From positions 62,001 through 126,000 of the forward strand of contig NZ_PVWK01000142.1 of the NCBI RefSeq assembly GCF_003003795.1: a DNA stretch of 64,000 nucleotides, given 5' to 3'. Below, piece after piece: positions 16,535-25,800 of the stretch (its first letter is position 1; each line of letters opens with the position of its first letter). Source of the stretch: Stenomitos frigidus ULC18 (GTDB taxonomy: Bacteria; Cyanobacteriota; Cyanobacteriia; Leptolyngbyales; Leptolyngbyaceae). The notes beneath the pieces were generated by a model, which was given only the letters and a program-made list of their open reading frames with translations, had not been told where the DNA came from and did not search any database. Position numbers and translations under genes: made by a program.

Positions 16535-18343
16535 TTAACGCTGTTCAAGAAGACGTTGATAGGCGGCCGTGAAGTCATCAGCAATGATCTGAATCGCTCC
16601 AGGGTCGCTGGCTCCTTGCCGACGATAGCGACGGATGGCTTCTAACGCGGCCTGATTGGTCAGCAGCGTCAAGTCAGCCCCGTTCCAGCCCTCTGTTTGA
16701 GCTGCCCAAGACGCTAAATCGACGTCTGCTAAAGGCCGATCGTCATTGTGCACATGCAAAATCGCCAAACGACTCGCCTCGTCAGGGAGATCAACTTTTA
16801 GCTGTAAATCTAACCGTCCAGACCGCAGCAAAGCTGGATCAAGCGCTTCTGGGCGATTGGTTGCTCCTACCAACAGGACATTGGGACATTCGTGTAAGCC
16901 ATCCAGTTCCGTAAGCAATTGACCCACGACGCGATCGCTCACGCCTGTATCGCCATGCCCCCCTCGCGCTGGAGCTAATGTATCCAGTTCATCAATGAAA
17001 ACCACGCAGGGTGCAGCCTGTCGCGCCTTTGCAAACAAGTCTCGTACAGCCTGCTCTGAGGCACCGACCCATTTGCTCATCAGTTCAGGACCATTGACAG
17101 CAATAAAATTCGCGCGTGCTTGCGAGGCAACCGCTTTGGCAAGCAACGTTTTGCCTGTGCCTGGAGGCCCCCACAGCAAAATGCCACGCGGCGCTTTGGC
17201 TTTGGTGTGGTGGTAAAGCTCAGGATAGAGTAACGCGCCCTCAACCGCTTCTTGCAAGGTTTGCTTGAGGCTGTCTAGCCCGCCGATCGCATCCCATGTA
17301 ACGTTGGGAGTTTCAACCTCCACCGATCGCAATACCGCAGGCTTCACCTGCTTGGTTGCGTGAATAAAGTCTGCCTGGTTCACGGTCATCGCCGTTGGCA
17401 TGGGAGCATTCGGCGACGGCACAAACCGACGCAAGGCAGTATAAGCCGCTTTCTGGCAGAGCGCTTTGAGGTCAGCGCCCACCATGCCCACAGAGCGATC
17501 GGCGATCGCGGCCAGATCTACCCCGTTCAGAGGCATTGTTTTGGTCAGAATCTTGAGAATCTCCAGCCGTCCCGCCCGATCGGGGACACGAAACTGAACT
17601 TCGCGATCGAAGCGTCCAGGTCGGCGCAGTGCCGGATCGAGATGATCGGGGCGATTGGTTGCAGCGAGCACAATCACGCCTTTCGTTTTGGCGAAACCAT
17701 CCATCAAGCCCAGCAATTGAGCGACGACACGCTTCTCGACTTCGCCTTCGACCTGGGAGCGATCGGGCGCAAGGCTGTCAATCTCGTCAATAAACACAAT
17801 ACAGGGTGCCGATCGAGACGCTTTTTGAAACAGGCTTCGCAAGCGACCTTCGGCTTCTCCGTAGTATTTGCCCATGATCTCAGGGCCGACGATCGCGATG
17901 TAGTTAACCCCTAGATCGTGAGCTAGGGCACGAGCCGTCAGGGTTTTGCCTGTTCCGGGTGGTCCCACCAGGAGCACACCCGATGTAGGTTCCAGCCCAA
18001 GCATGGTGAGCAAGTCTGGACGCTTAAGTGGCAACTCTACCAACTCTCGCAGTTCGCTTAAAACCTCTGTCAGCCCGCCGACGCCTTTCAGTGAGACAGG
18101 AGTGGCTGATGGTGCGTCAGTGGTATCTCTGACAGTGGCAGTTGCTGTGCGATCCGAACGGGCAGCAGCGTCAACCGTAGATCTCTGCTCTGGGCGATGG
18201 TCCGCATCACCATTAGAGGCGCGTCTCACATCCGTCGAGAATGTTTCTGGCTCTGCTCTGCCTTCAATCACTCTCACTATATCCAGCAACCCATCAACGC
18301 CCTGATCAAACAGGTCGCTAAATTCTTTCAATAAGTCATCCAT
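16535..18343 (-). CDS. CDC48/VCP-like tandem AAA ATPase without N domain
   Basis: A 602-residue protein with two AAA modules. Both Walker A motifs read GPPGTGKT (about residues 127-134 and 392-399), Walker B motifs are IVFIDEID and VVFIDELD, pore loops KYYGEAE and KWVGASE hold the aromatic residue, and sensor/Arg-finger motifs ATNRPDHLDPALRRPGRFDR and ATNRPEALDPALLRSGRLD follow. Archaeal and eukaryotic CDC48 have an N-terminal substrate-binding domain; here it is replaced by about 85 residues of low-complexity acidic and Ser/Thr-rich sequence. The likely activity is ATP-driven unfolding; the substrate is unknown. It is upstream of the cNMP histidine kinase, possibly one transcript. Confidence 0.9.
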   Translation of the reverse strand: MDDLLKEFSDLFDQGVDGLLDIVRVIEGRAEPETFSTDVRRASNGDADHRPEQRSTVDAAARSDRTATATVRDTTDAPSATPVSLKGVGGLTEVLSELRELVELPLKRPDLLTMLGLEPTSGVLLVGPPGTGKTLTARALAHDLGVNYIAIVGPEIMGKYYGEAEGRLRSLFQKASRSAPCIVFIDEIDSLAPDRSQVEGEVEKRVVAQLLGLMDGFAKTKGVIVLAATNRPDHLDPALRRPGRFDREVQFRVPDRAGRLEILKILTKTMPLNGVDLAAIADRSVGMVGADLKALCQKAAYTALRRFVPSPNAPMPTAMTVNQADFIHATKQVKPAVLRSVEVETPNVTWDAIGGLDSLKQTLQEAVEGALLYPELYHHTKAKAPRGILLWGPPGTGKTLLAKAVASQARANFIAVNGPELMSKWVGASEQAVRDLFAKARQAAPCVVFIDELDTLAPARGGHGDTGVSDRVVGQLLTELDGLHECPNVLLVGATNRPEALDPALLRSGRLDLQLKVDLPDEASRLAILHVHNDDRPLADVDLASWAAQTEGWNGADLTLLTNQAALEAIRRYRRQGASDPGAIQIIADDFTAAYQRLLEQR

Positions 18344-18407
18344 ACACTTCTACGTAGGGAGTGCTGGAGACGATTGCCCAGCCCAATGACTTCATTATAG
18401 ACATGGG

Positions 18408-18449
18408 GGTGAGGAGTGAGGGGTGAGGAGTGAGGGGTGAGGGGTAAGG
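18408..18449. repeat. Tandem heptamer repeat (RGTGAGG type)
   Basis: Six exact-register 7-base units alternate GGTGAGG and AGTGAGG and end in GGTAAGG. It lies upstream of the AAA ATPase gene. Confidence 0.92.
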
Positions 18450-18556
18450 CGTTTTGAGTTGGAAGAGAGGGGCGATCGAAAAGGGGAAGCACTACCCAGT
18501 TTCCGTGCATCCTGCCTCATTCAAGACCATTGCAGACTTATGAATGAAGTATCTCG

Positions 18557-18790
18557 TCCTCATTCACAACGATAAGAGGCGCTTTAATAACCAGTAAGGT
18601 GTTCATTCACGACTGTCCGGGACTCATTCACCAGCATCCGAAGCGTATTCGCGAGTAGCCGAGACTCATTCGCGAGTATCCGAAACTCATCCACGAGTAT
18701 CCAGGACTCATTCACCAGCATGCTCAGGCTCATTTCCGAACATCAGAGGCTCATTAAAGAGAATCAGCTACTCGTAAATGACGATCGTGG
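18557..18790. repeat. Degenerate 21-bp-period tandem array, about 11 units
   Basis: Units resembling GACTCATTCACCAGCATCCGA begin at 18557, 18600, 18621, 18642, 18663, 18684, 18705, 18727, 18748 and 18769, so the spacing is 21 bases with a single 22-base step; the unit near 18579 is decayed. Since 21 is a multiple of three, several frames stay open across it. In the minus-strand reading a seven-residue pattern of the form xLVNESR recurs, and in the plus-strand reading DSFxSIR recurs. No homology to a known repeat family is claimed. Confidence 0.85.
18584..18733 (-). CDS. Possible 49-codon heptad-repeat peptide
   Basis: An open frame with ATG starts at 18733 and 18721 and a stop at 18584-18586 runs through the 21-bp array. 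It would encode a helical peptide with near-repeats MLVNESW, ILVDEFR, ILANESR, LLANTLR, MLVNESR, a plausible coiled coil. There is no convincing ribosome-binding site, and the openness could simply follow from the repeat period. It is listed because the heptad register and leucine spacing are striking. Confidence 0.2.
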   Translation of the reverse strand: MSLSMLVNESWILVDEFRILANESRLLANTLRMLVNESRTVVNEHLTGY

Positions 18791-18812
18791 GTTGAACGTT
18801 GATGCGAGATAC

Positions 18813-18840
18813 CTCACACCCCACACCCTAAACCCCACAC
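18813..18840. repeat. Tandem heptamer repeat (CCCACAC type)
   Basis: Four units (CTCACAC, CCCACAC, CCTAAAC, CCCACAC) end eight bases before the stop codon of the next minus-strand gene. Confidence 0.85.
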
Positions 18841-18847
18841 CCTTCCA

Positions 18848-19060
18848 TCAGTAGCTATCATCCCGACCGACCGTTTGGGTTTCAAGCAAATGATTGGCCT
18901 CATGGAGTCGGTTGGCGATCGCCTGTCGCCACACGAGATCAATGCTGGGATCGGCTAACACATCCTGAGCCAGTTCACGATACACGGCGCTGGTGGCAGC
19001 GTTTACATGTTCGAGCATACGGAGGTTGTGATAAACCACACGAGGAGAAATAGCGTCCAT
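18848..19060 (-). CDS. Small hypothetical helical protein
   Basis: A 70-residue protein starting MDAISPRVVYHNLRMLEHV and ending in NHLLETQTVGRDDSY. It is predicted soluble and helical and carries no motif I recognise. The ATG at 19060 is chosen over the longer frame to 19111 because GGAAGG lies a few bases upstream of it. It follows gltD by about 75 bases on the same strand and could be transcribed with it. Confidence 0.6.
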   Translation of the reverse strand: MDAISPRVVYHNLRMLEHVNAATSAVYRELAQDVLADPSIDLVWRQAIANRLHEANHLLETQTVGRDDSY

Positions 19061-19136
19061 AGTTCCTTCCTTGAGGTGGGGATTGTCTACGCAGGGGCAT
19101 GGGATTGCCACGTCCCTACCTGTTAATTTACGCTCT

Positions 19137-20621
19137 TTACGGCAAATCGGTGTGCTTCATGAGGTAGCGATCGCACTCGCGAGCGGCTCCTCGTCCTTCG
19201 TTCAGCGCCCAAACAACAAGGCTTTGTCCACGACGGCAATCTCCAGCGGCGAAGACACCGGGAAGGCTGGTGGTGTAGGTTTGTTCATCTGCTTTGACGT
19301 TGCTGCGGGCATCGCGATCGAGTCCGAGTGCCTCCAGCAGCGGTTGTTCGGGTCCGAGAAAGCCCATTGCCAGCAGGATCAGTTGCGCGTGAACGACCTT
19401 TTCAGTGCCCGGAACATGCTGGGGAATGAACTGCCCTTTGTCGTTTTTCGCCCATTCCACCTGAACGGTGTGGATCGCTTTGACGTGACCGTTCTCATCG
19501 CCTTCAAACCTGGTGGCGGTGGTGAGATAGCCACGGGGATCATCCCCAAACTTGGCAGCGGCTTCTTCCTGCCCGTAATCCACCTTGTACACTTTGGGCC
19601 ATTCGGGCCAGGGATTGTTAGCAGCGCGAGTCAGCGGTGGTTTGGGCATAATTTCCAGTTGGGTCACACTGTTGCAACCATGCCGTAAGGAGGTGCCCAC
19701 GCAGTCGGTTCCGGTGTCACCACCGCCAATGATTACCACATCCTTACCAGCCGCAGAAATGAACTGGTCGCTTTCATGACCATCGAGCACGGCTTTGGTA
19801 TTCGCGGTGAGGAAGTCCATTGCAAAATGGATGCCCTTTAAGTCCCGCCCGTCGGTCGGTAAATCGCGCGGCTTGGTGGCTCCGGTGCAAAGGACGATCG
19901 CGTCAAACTCTTTGAGCAAGGTCTCAACAGGCAAGTCTTTGCCGATTTCGGTGTTGCAGACGATCGTGACGCCTTCCGCTTCGAGAACATTGAGGCGGCG
20001 CATCACCACATCTTCTTTGTCTAGCTTCATGTTGGGAATACCATACATCAGCAGCCCACCGGGACGATCGGCGCGTTCATACACCGTCACCCAATGCCCA
20101 GCCGTATTCAGTTGAGCCGCAGCCGCCAAGCCAGCGGGACCCGAACCGATAACGGCAACCTTTTTGCCTGTGCGGTTGCTAGGCGGATTGGGTGTGATCC
20201 AACCTTCTTGCCAGCCTTTTTCGGCGATCGAATACTCAATGTTCTTAATGGTGACAGGCGGGTTGTGGATGCCCAGCACACAGGAGCCTTCGCAGGGAGC
20301 GGGACACACACGCCCCGTAAATTCGGGGAAGTTGTTGGTTTTGTGCAGGCGATCGAGGGCATCTTTCCACAGTCCCCGATACACCAGATCGTTCCATTCG
20401 GGGATCAAGTTATTAATGGGGCATCCGCTCGCCATACCGCTGATGATCGTCCCGGTGTGGCAGAATGGCGTACCGCAATCCATACACCGTGCGCCTTGAG
20501 TGCGGAGATTTTCCTCCGGCATGGGCAGATGAAATTCGTCCCAATTGTGGATGCGATCGAGGGGTGTTGTCTCAGCCGCAACCTCACGCAGATATTCGAT
20601 AAAGCCGGTTGGTTTTCCCAT
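19137..20621 (-). CDS. gltD: Glutamate synthase, small (NADPH/NADH) subunit
   Basis: The 494-residue beta subunit of GOGAT, which takes electrons from NAD(P)H to FAD and on to the large subunit for making glutamate from glutamine and 2-oxoglutarate. The N-terminus has the iron-sulfur cysteines [20 protein letters not shown] and [12 protein letters not shown] binding is seen in [17 protein letters not shown] and a second dinucleotide site in [13 protein letters not shown]. The C-terminal [16 protein letters not shown] is the conserved FAD-contacting segment. Length is normal. It is on the same strand as gltB but separated from it by about 2.2 kb of accessory genes. Confidence 0.95.
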   Translation of the reverse strand: MGKPTGFIEYLREVAAETTPLDRIHNWDEFHLPMPEENLRTQGARCMDCGTPFCHTGTIISGMASGCPINNLIPEWNDLVYRGLWKDALDRLHKTNNFPEFTGRVCPAPCEGSCVLGIHNPPVTIKNIEYSIAEKGWQEGWITPNPPSNRTGKKVAVIGSGPAGLAAAAQLNTAGHWVTVYERADRPGGLLMYGIPNMKLDKEDVVMRRLNVLEAEGVTIVCNTEIGKDLPVETLLKEFDAIVLCTGATKPRDLPTDGRDLKGIHFAMDFLTANTKAVLDGHESDQFISAAGKDVVIIGGGDTGTDCVGTSLRHGCNSVTQLEIMPKPPLTRAANNPWPEWPKVYKVDYGQEEAAAKFGDDPRGYLTTATRFEGDENGHVKAIHTVQVEWAKNDKGQFIPQHVPGTEKVVHAQLILLAMGFLGPEQPLLEALGLDRDARSNVKADEQTYTTSLPGVFAAGDCRRGQSLVVWALNEGRGAARECDRYLMKHTDLP

Positions 20622-20697
20622 TGTGGTGTCTCAGTTTTGAAGGTTAAGCTTGGTTAATAGAGCGAAGTAGATTGTTCTGGCATGGGAAAGAGAAGCG

Positions 20698-21003
20698 ATG
20701 CAAATACCAGAGAATCCAAACAACAATGACATTCGGGAAGCCTTGATTCAGTTAGGAATAGAATTGAATCAGATACGGGATGAGTTTGGTCAGAAATTCG
20801 AGGAACTTAATAACAAGATTGAAAAAATCACGATCAAGAAAAGCGATTACAACAGATTTGATGCTTATGGTAACGGTACGAATGGCATGGTGAGGCTATC
20901 AATCACGATCATCATTGCGACGGCTTCTATAATGGTTCTTTTTAGCCTGAGCCTAGCAGTGATCGCCATTATTACAGCGCTGTCAAACGCAAATGCGGGG
21001 TGA
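20698..21003 (+). CDS. Small coiled-coil protein with C-terminal membrane segment
   Basis: A 101-residue protein. Residues 10-50 (IREALIQLGIELNQIRDEFG and following, then LNNKIEKI) have heptad spacing consistent with a coiled coil, and residues about 66-95 are a strongly hydrophobic segment (LSITIIIATASIMVLFSLSL), one or two membrane passes. No family recognised. It is divergent from gltD and convergent with the DUF5615 gene, within the block that separates gltD from gltB. Its codons look more A/T-rich than those of the flanking glutamate synthase genes. Confidence 0.6.
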   Translation: MQIPENPNNNDIREALIQLGIELNQIRDEFGQKFEELNNKIEKITIKKSDYNRFDAYGNGTNGMVRLSITIIIATASIMVLFSLSLAVIAIITALSNANAG

Positions 21004-21049
21004 GGTGATAGCTTAAGGTCATCACGAGCCTCTTTAATCAATGTTGTAC

Positions 21050-21400
21050 TTACAAAGGTAGATAAGCAATTCGATTTATCCAATCCTCTGCTTCCGATGT
21101 TCGCCATATTTTGATTAAATTGTTGATTGCTTCACTAATTGGAAAGCTCTGTAACACGATAATCACACCTCCACTTGCTTGATTCATCACAAATTCTGCA
21201 AAATACTTGGGCATTGTTCTTTGATCATGAGAAACAAGAATCTTACCGTCCTGTGCCGCCAAAGCTAAAACCTCTAAATCACTTAATCCAGACAAGCTTG
21301 CTACATTTGAGGTTTGAAAATCAATGGTTGGTTCAAGTCTCAAAATCCCCGTGACGATCGCTTGATTCAGATCCGCATCGGCTTGAAAGCGAATTTTCAT
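21050..21400 (-). CDS. DUF5615 family PIN-like protein (putative toxin)
   Basis: A 116-residue protein starting MKIRFQADADLNQAIVTGIL, with acidic residues in the positions expected of the PIN-like metal site (ADADL, LSDLEVL, and SHDQRTMPKYF near residue 60). DUF5615 proteins are predicted nucleases found next to DUF433 antitoxins. The partner is 11 bases upstream on the same strand. Activity is inferred from family and context. Confidence 0.82.
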   Translation of the reverse strand: MKIRFQADADLNQAIVTGILRLEPTIDFQTSNVASLSGLSDLEVLALAAQDGKILVSHDQRTMPKYFAEFVMNQASGGVIIVLQSFPISEAINNLIKIWRTSEAEDWINRIAYLPL

Positions 21401-21411
21401 AGACTGCTAAT

Positions 21412-21720
21412 CTAAGCGCTATATAACTTTTGATAAAGCAAGGAGTTGTTAGCTCTTGCTTGCTGTCTCAATTGTTCAAAAAGCTGCTCTCCTTCCGCTA
21501 AATATGTATCAATGGTTGCACGATTGGCAAGGTAGAAGGCAATCGCTCCGTATACGTCTTCTAACGTGAGTACAGGAAATGATTGAGCAATGCTCTCAGG
21601 TGATTGTCCTGATAGAAACGCATAGACGATCGAATCGAGAGAAACCCGCTTACCAACAATGCGATAAGCTCCTTCTCGTTCTTCAACATATTGCTTTGTC
21701 GTAACAACTACGGTACTCAT
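21412..21720 (-). CDS. DUF433 family protein (putative antitoxin)
   Basis: A 102-residue protein with the DUF433 helix-turn-helix pattern: YRIVGKRVSLDSIVYAFLSG, SPESIAQSFPVLTLEDVYGA, then AIAFYLANRATIDTYLAEGE. DUF433 proteins bind DNA and pair with PIN-like DUF5615 nucleases, and the two genes here form such a pair with an 11-base gap. The antitoxin comes first in the transcript, the common order. Autoregulation is expected but no operator was identified. Confidence 0.85.
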   Translation of the reverse strand: MSTVVVTTKQYVEEREGAYRIVGKRVSLDSIVYAFLSGQSPESIAQSFPVLTLEDVYGAIAFYLANRATIDTYLAEGEQLFEQLRQQARANNSLLYQKLYSA

Positions 21721-21789
21721 ATGTTTTCGCCAATCTTATTATTTGCAGAATACTTCAGTGGGGTGAGTAGACTTAGAGTAGCAATGCTA

Positions 21790-22038
21790 CTACACGGCAA
21801 CCTCATTAGCGAGCCTTACAGTTGGCCGATCGGCATGGGAGGGCGATCGCAAAGAACTTCCAGGCAAGGTGACAACGGCTACGGTGTTTCCCAACATATC
21901 AAAAAACTCGACGCTATAGCCTGTCTCTAGTCCTTCAACGTCATGTCGGTCTACAAGCGTTCCAACATCACCAGCGAACAAGCCTTCTTCGGGAAGGTCG
22001 CGCAGCAAAATAGTGTCTGTGTAGAGTTCGTAGTCCAT
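21790..22038 (-). CDS. DUF4926 family protein
   Basis: An 82-residue protein with DTILLRDLPEEGLFAGDVGT and GYSVEFFDMLGNTVAVVTL, the beta-rich pattern of DUF4926, which often occurs near toxin-antitoxin or HEPN-type genes. It lies 27 bases after the HEPN-like gene on the same strand, and 69 bases before the DUF433 start. A HIP1 octamer at 21843-21850 is within its coding region. Function unknown. Confidence 0.75.
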   Translation of the reverse strand: MDYELYTDTILLRDLPEEGLFAGDVGTLVDRHDVEGLETGYSVEFFDMLGNTVAVVTLPGSSLRSPSHADRPTVRLANEVAV

Positions 22039-22065
22039 AGCATTTCTACTAATTAGCTTCTAATA

Positions 22066-22785
22066 TCAGGATGCTATAGGGAGTAAATTAAAATCCTTAT
22101 ATATCTTGACTAACAACTCCATGCCAAAGGTAACGAGATGTTTGCAATAAACGTAGTTAGGAGCTAATCGCATACATCCTGCTGCGTAGAGGTTGTACTT
22201 GATAAGATATTGGTACAAATTTTGATTTATGGGAAGATAAATAGAACCATCTTCATCCAAATCAATCTCTACCATATCTGGCTTTGTTCTATCAGGTTTG
22301 GGGATTAAACGACCACCTTCATGAACTAGTCTGTTGCGAACTTGGCGAACAGCTTCAAGCTCCTGCCAATGCTTATCATCAATCTTATAATTTGCTGCTT
22401 TGCCTAGAAAATTATATGCTCGCCTAATTCCTTCCTCAAAACGTGTTTTATCCTGGATTGAAACATTTATTGTAAGTTTTAGAGATTTGCATAGACTAAT
22501 CAATTCATGTTCAATAAATGAATACCAACTAATAACAAAGCCTGAAAAAAGAAAGACCGGGAAATCACTACCTAAGTTGATCATGTCATCTTCGTAAAAA
22601 TCATAAAAATCAAGCTTTTCTTCTTCAGTCATACTCTCAGCTCTTGCTTTAAGATCTACTTCAAGTTTCTGCTGGCTATCCTTTATCGAAGAATCAATGA
22701 GATCAAGATACTCTGACATTCGATCGATCTCAGAGATGATAAAGTGGCATCTTAATTTTTTCCAGGAGTCCATAATCTTTGGCAA
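22066..22785 (-). CDS. HEPN-like hypothetical protein
   Basis: A 239-residue, mostly helical protein that is visibly A/T-richer than gltB. The segment WQELEAVRQVRNRLVHEGG, about residues 140-160, contains Arg-Asn-x-x-x-His, the motif that defines HEPN ribonuclease domains, in a helix with the expected surroundings. An upstream acidic, Lys-rich helical region (EEEKLDFYDFYEDDM) may interact with it. Many HEPN proteins act as RNases in defence or toxin systems; that role here is inference from the motif and from the adjacent toxin-antitoxin pair. The ATG at 22785 or 22773 may be used. A hairpin separates it from gltB. Confidence 0.5.
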   Translation of the reverse strand: MPKIMDSWKKLRCHFIISEIDRMSEYLDLIDSSIKDSQQKLEVDLKARAESMTEEEKLDFYDFYEDDMINLGSDFPVFLFSGFVISWYSFIEHELISLCKSLKLTINVSIQDKTRFEEGIRRAYNFLGKAANYKIDDKHWQELEAVRQVRNRLVHEGGRLIPKPDRTKPDMVEIDLDEDGSIYLPINQNLYQYLIKYNLYAAGCMRLAPNYVYCKHLVTFGMELLVKIYKDFNLLPIAS

Positions 22786-22814
22786 TATCCTAAGCAGCTA
22801 GTCAAGTAATAGAG

Positions 22815-22843
22815 CTGTCGGGTAGGCAGTGCCTACCCGACAG
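22815..22843. terminator. Perfect hairpin between gltB and the HEPN-like gene
   Basis: A 13-bp perfect stem, CTGTCGGGTAGGC with GCCTACCCGACAG, and a 3-base loop lies just past the gltB stop. Reading along gltB there is no T-run after it, so it may be an attenuating or RNA-stabilising hairpin instead of a strong intrinsic terminator. Confidence 0.6.
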
Positions 22844-22848
22844 AAAAA

Positions 22849-25800
22849 TCAACTACCACCAATACGGGCAACGTCTTTGGCGTTGGCTTCAAAGGCGGCG
22901 GTGAGGGCATCGTCGCCGCTCAGACCGTCTTCTAGCGCTTGCTTCAGGGCTTGCAGGACGCGTTTGTAGTCTCTGGGCATCACCTTGACGAACTTGGGTA
23001 GCATGGCATCCCAGTTGGCGAGTACCGTTGCGGCTTTCTGGCTTTGGGTGTAATCGGCGTGGTGCTGGATGAGTTGGCGTAACTCCTCGATTTCTTCAGG
23101 GTCGTCGAGGGTTTCGAGTCCGACCATAGAGGGGTTGCAGCGAGTGGCAAAATCGCCTGCTTCATCCAGAATGTAGGCAACGCCACCGCTCATGCCTGCT
23201 GCGAAGTTGCGTCCGGTGGCACCCAGCACCACGACTTTGCCGCCCGTCATGTATTCGCAGCCGTGATCGCCCACGCCTTCCACCACGGTATTCACGCCAG
23301 AGTTACGGACACCGAAGCGTTCACCGACCATGCCGCGAATGTACACTTCGCCGCTGGTGGCACCGTAGAGGGCGACGTTTCCAGCGATGATGTTGTCCTC
23401 AGCAACAAAGGTCGAGGCAGCAGGCGGATAGAGGATGATCTTGCCGCCGCTGAGTCCTTTGCCGAGGTAATCGTTGGCATCGCCTTCCAGCTCCAGCGTC
23501 ACACCTTTGGGCACAAACGCGCCGAAGCTCTGCCCTGCACTGCCCTGGAAATGAAGGTGAATCGTGTCTTCGGGGAGTCCATCCCAGTGGCGCTTGGTGA
23601 TTTCGTTGCCCAGGATAGTGCCCACGACGCGATTGACGTTTTTGATGGGTAAGGTGGCTTTCACTGGTGTACCGTTTTCGATCGCAGGCTTGCACAAATC
23701 CAGCAGCACGGTCATATCCAGCGATTTTGCCAACCCGTGGTCTTGGGGAATCTGGCAGTAGAGACCCACATCCGCACCGACTTGTGGCTGATAAAGAATC
23801 TTGGACAGGTCGATGCCTTTTGCTTTCCAGTGCTCGATCGCCGCATGAGATTCCAACACATCCGTGCGACCGACCATTTCGGTGAGTGTGCGGAACCCAA
23901 GCTGCGCCATCAGTTCCCGCACTTCTTGAGCAATGAACGTCATGAAGTTGACGGCGTGTTCCGGTTCACCCACAAACTTTTCGCGCAACTGTGGGTCTTG
24001 AGTCGCAATCCCTGCGGGACAGGTATTCAGATGGCAGACGCGCATCATGATGCAGCCCAGCGTGATGAGCGGCGCGGTGGCAAAGCCAAACTCTTCGGCA
24101 CCCAGCAGGGCTGCAATGACCACGTCGCGTCCGGTTTTCATTTGTCCATCGGTTTCGACGGCGATGCGCGATCGCAGGTTGTTCAGCACAAGCGTCTGGT
24201 GCGTTTCGGCAAGTCCCAGTTCCCAGGGCAATCCGGCGTGCTTGATGGAGGTTTGGGGCGAGGCTCCCGTCCCACCGTCGTAACCCGAGATCAGCACCAC
24301 ATCGGCATGCGCCTTCGCTACGCCTGCCGCGATCGTGCCGACACCCACTTCTGAGACCAGCTTGACGCTGATCCGCGCCTCCCGGTTGGCATTCTTCAGG
24401 TCATGGATGAGTTCGGCAAGGTCTTCGATGGAATAAATATCGTGGTGAGGCGGGGGCGAAATCAGTCCCACACCGGGCGTAGAGTGGCGCACCTTTGCAA
24501 TCCAGGGATAGACTTTTTTGCCCGGAAGCTGTCCGCCTTCTCCTGGCTTTGCACCCTGCGCCATCTTGATCTGGATTTCCCGTGCCTGAGACAGGTACAG
24601 ACTGGTCACGCCAAAGCGACCAGAGGCCACCTGCTTGATGGCGCTATTCTTCGAGTCGCCCTGGTCATTCGTCCAGGTATAGCGATCGGGGTCTTCGCCC
24701 CCTTCCCCGGTATTCGACTTGCCACCAATCCGGTTCATGGCGATCGCCAACGTTTCGTGCGCTTCTTTGGAAATCGAGCCATAGCTCATCGCCCCGGTTT
24801 TGAAGCGCTTCATGATGGCGTCGATCGGCTCCACTTCGTCGATTGAGATCGGCTCCCGTGCCTTAAACTCCAGCAATCCGCGCAGAGTGAAGTGCTTCTG
24901 GTTCTGCTCATTGACGAGGCTGGCGTATTTTTTGTAGGTGTCGTAGCTGCCCGTGCGGACGGCTTGTTGCAGCGAGTGGATGGTTTGTGGGTTGAACAAA
25001 TGCGCTTCACCGTCTTTGCGCCACTGGTAGTCACCACCCACATCCAGCGTATGCCCGTTAACCTCGCGATCGGGGAAGGCATGACTGTGCCGTAACATGG
25101 CTTCCTTTGCCAGCACCTCCAGATCCATGCCCTCAATGCGCGAAGCTGTACCCGTGAAGTAGCGATCGATGACCGTGTGATTCAGCCCGATAGCCTCAAA
25201 AATCTGTGCGCCCCGGTAGCTTTGCAGCGTCGAGATGCCGATTTTAGACGCAATCTTCACCACTCCTTTCGTCGCAGCTTTGATGTAGTTTTTACACGCG
25301 GTTTTGTACTCCACACCGACCAGCAAACCCTGCTGGATCATGTCGTCGATCGTCTCAAAAACCATGTAGGGATTGATGGCACCACAGCCATAGCCAATCA
25401 GCATGGCATGGTGATGCACTTCGCGCGGTTCGCCCGATTCCAGCACCAGACCGACCCGCGTGCGTGTGCCGTGTCGGATCAGATGATGATGCAACCCAGC
25501 GACTGCAAGCAATGCGGGAATGGGAGCTTCGTCAGGACTGATGCCCCGATCGCTCAAAATCAGAATGCTCACTCCATTCTCAATGGCACGATCTGAATCG
25601 GCACACAACTGCTCGATCGCCTGTTCCAGCCCCTTCACGCCATCTAACGACTTGAACAGAATCGGTAACGTAATGGACTTGAAGTCACCCTCATGCAACG
25701 CTTTCAGCTTCGCCAGTTCTTCATTGCTGAGAATCGGCGTTTTGAGCTTGATGAGGTGACAGCTTTCGGGTTCCGGTGTGAGTAGATTGCGTTCAGCGCC

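Noticed and set aside
18405-18850. CRISPR-like array
   Set aside because: The units are adjacent with no spacers and are degenerate, so it is tandem repeat, not CRISPR.
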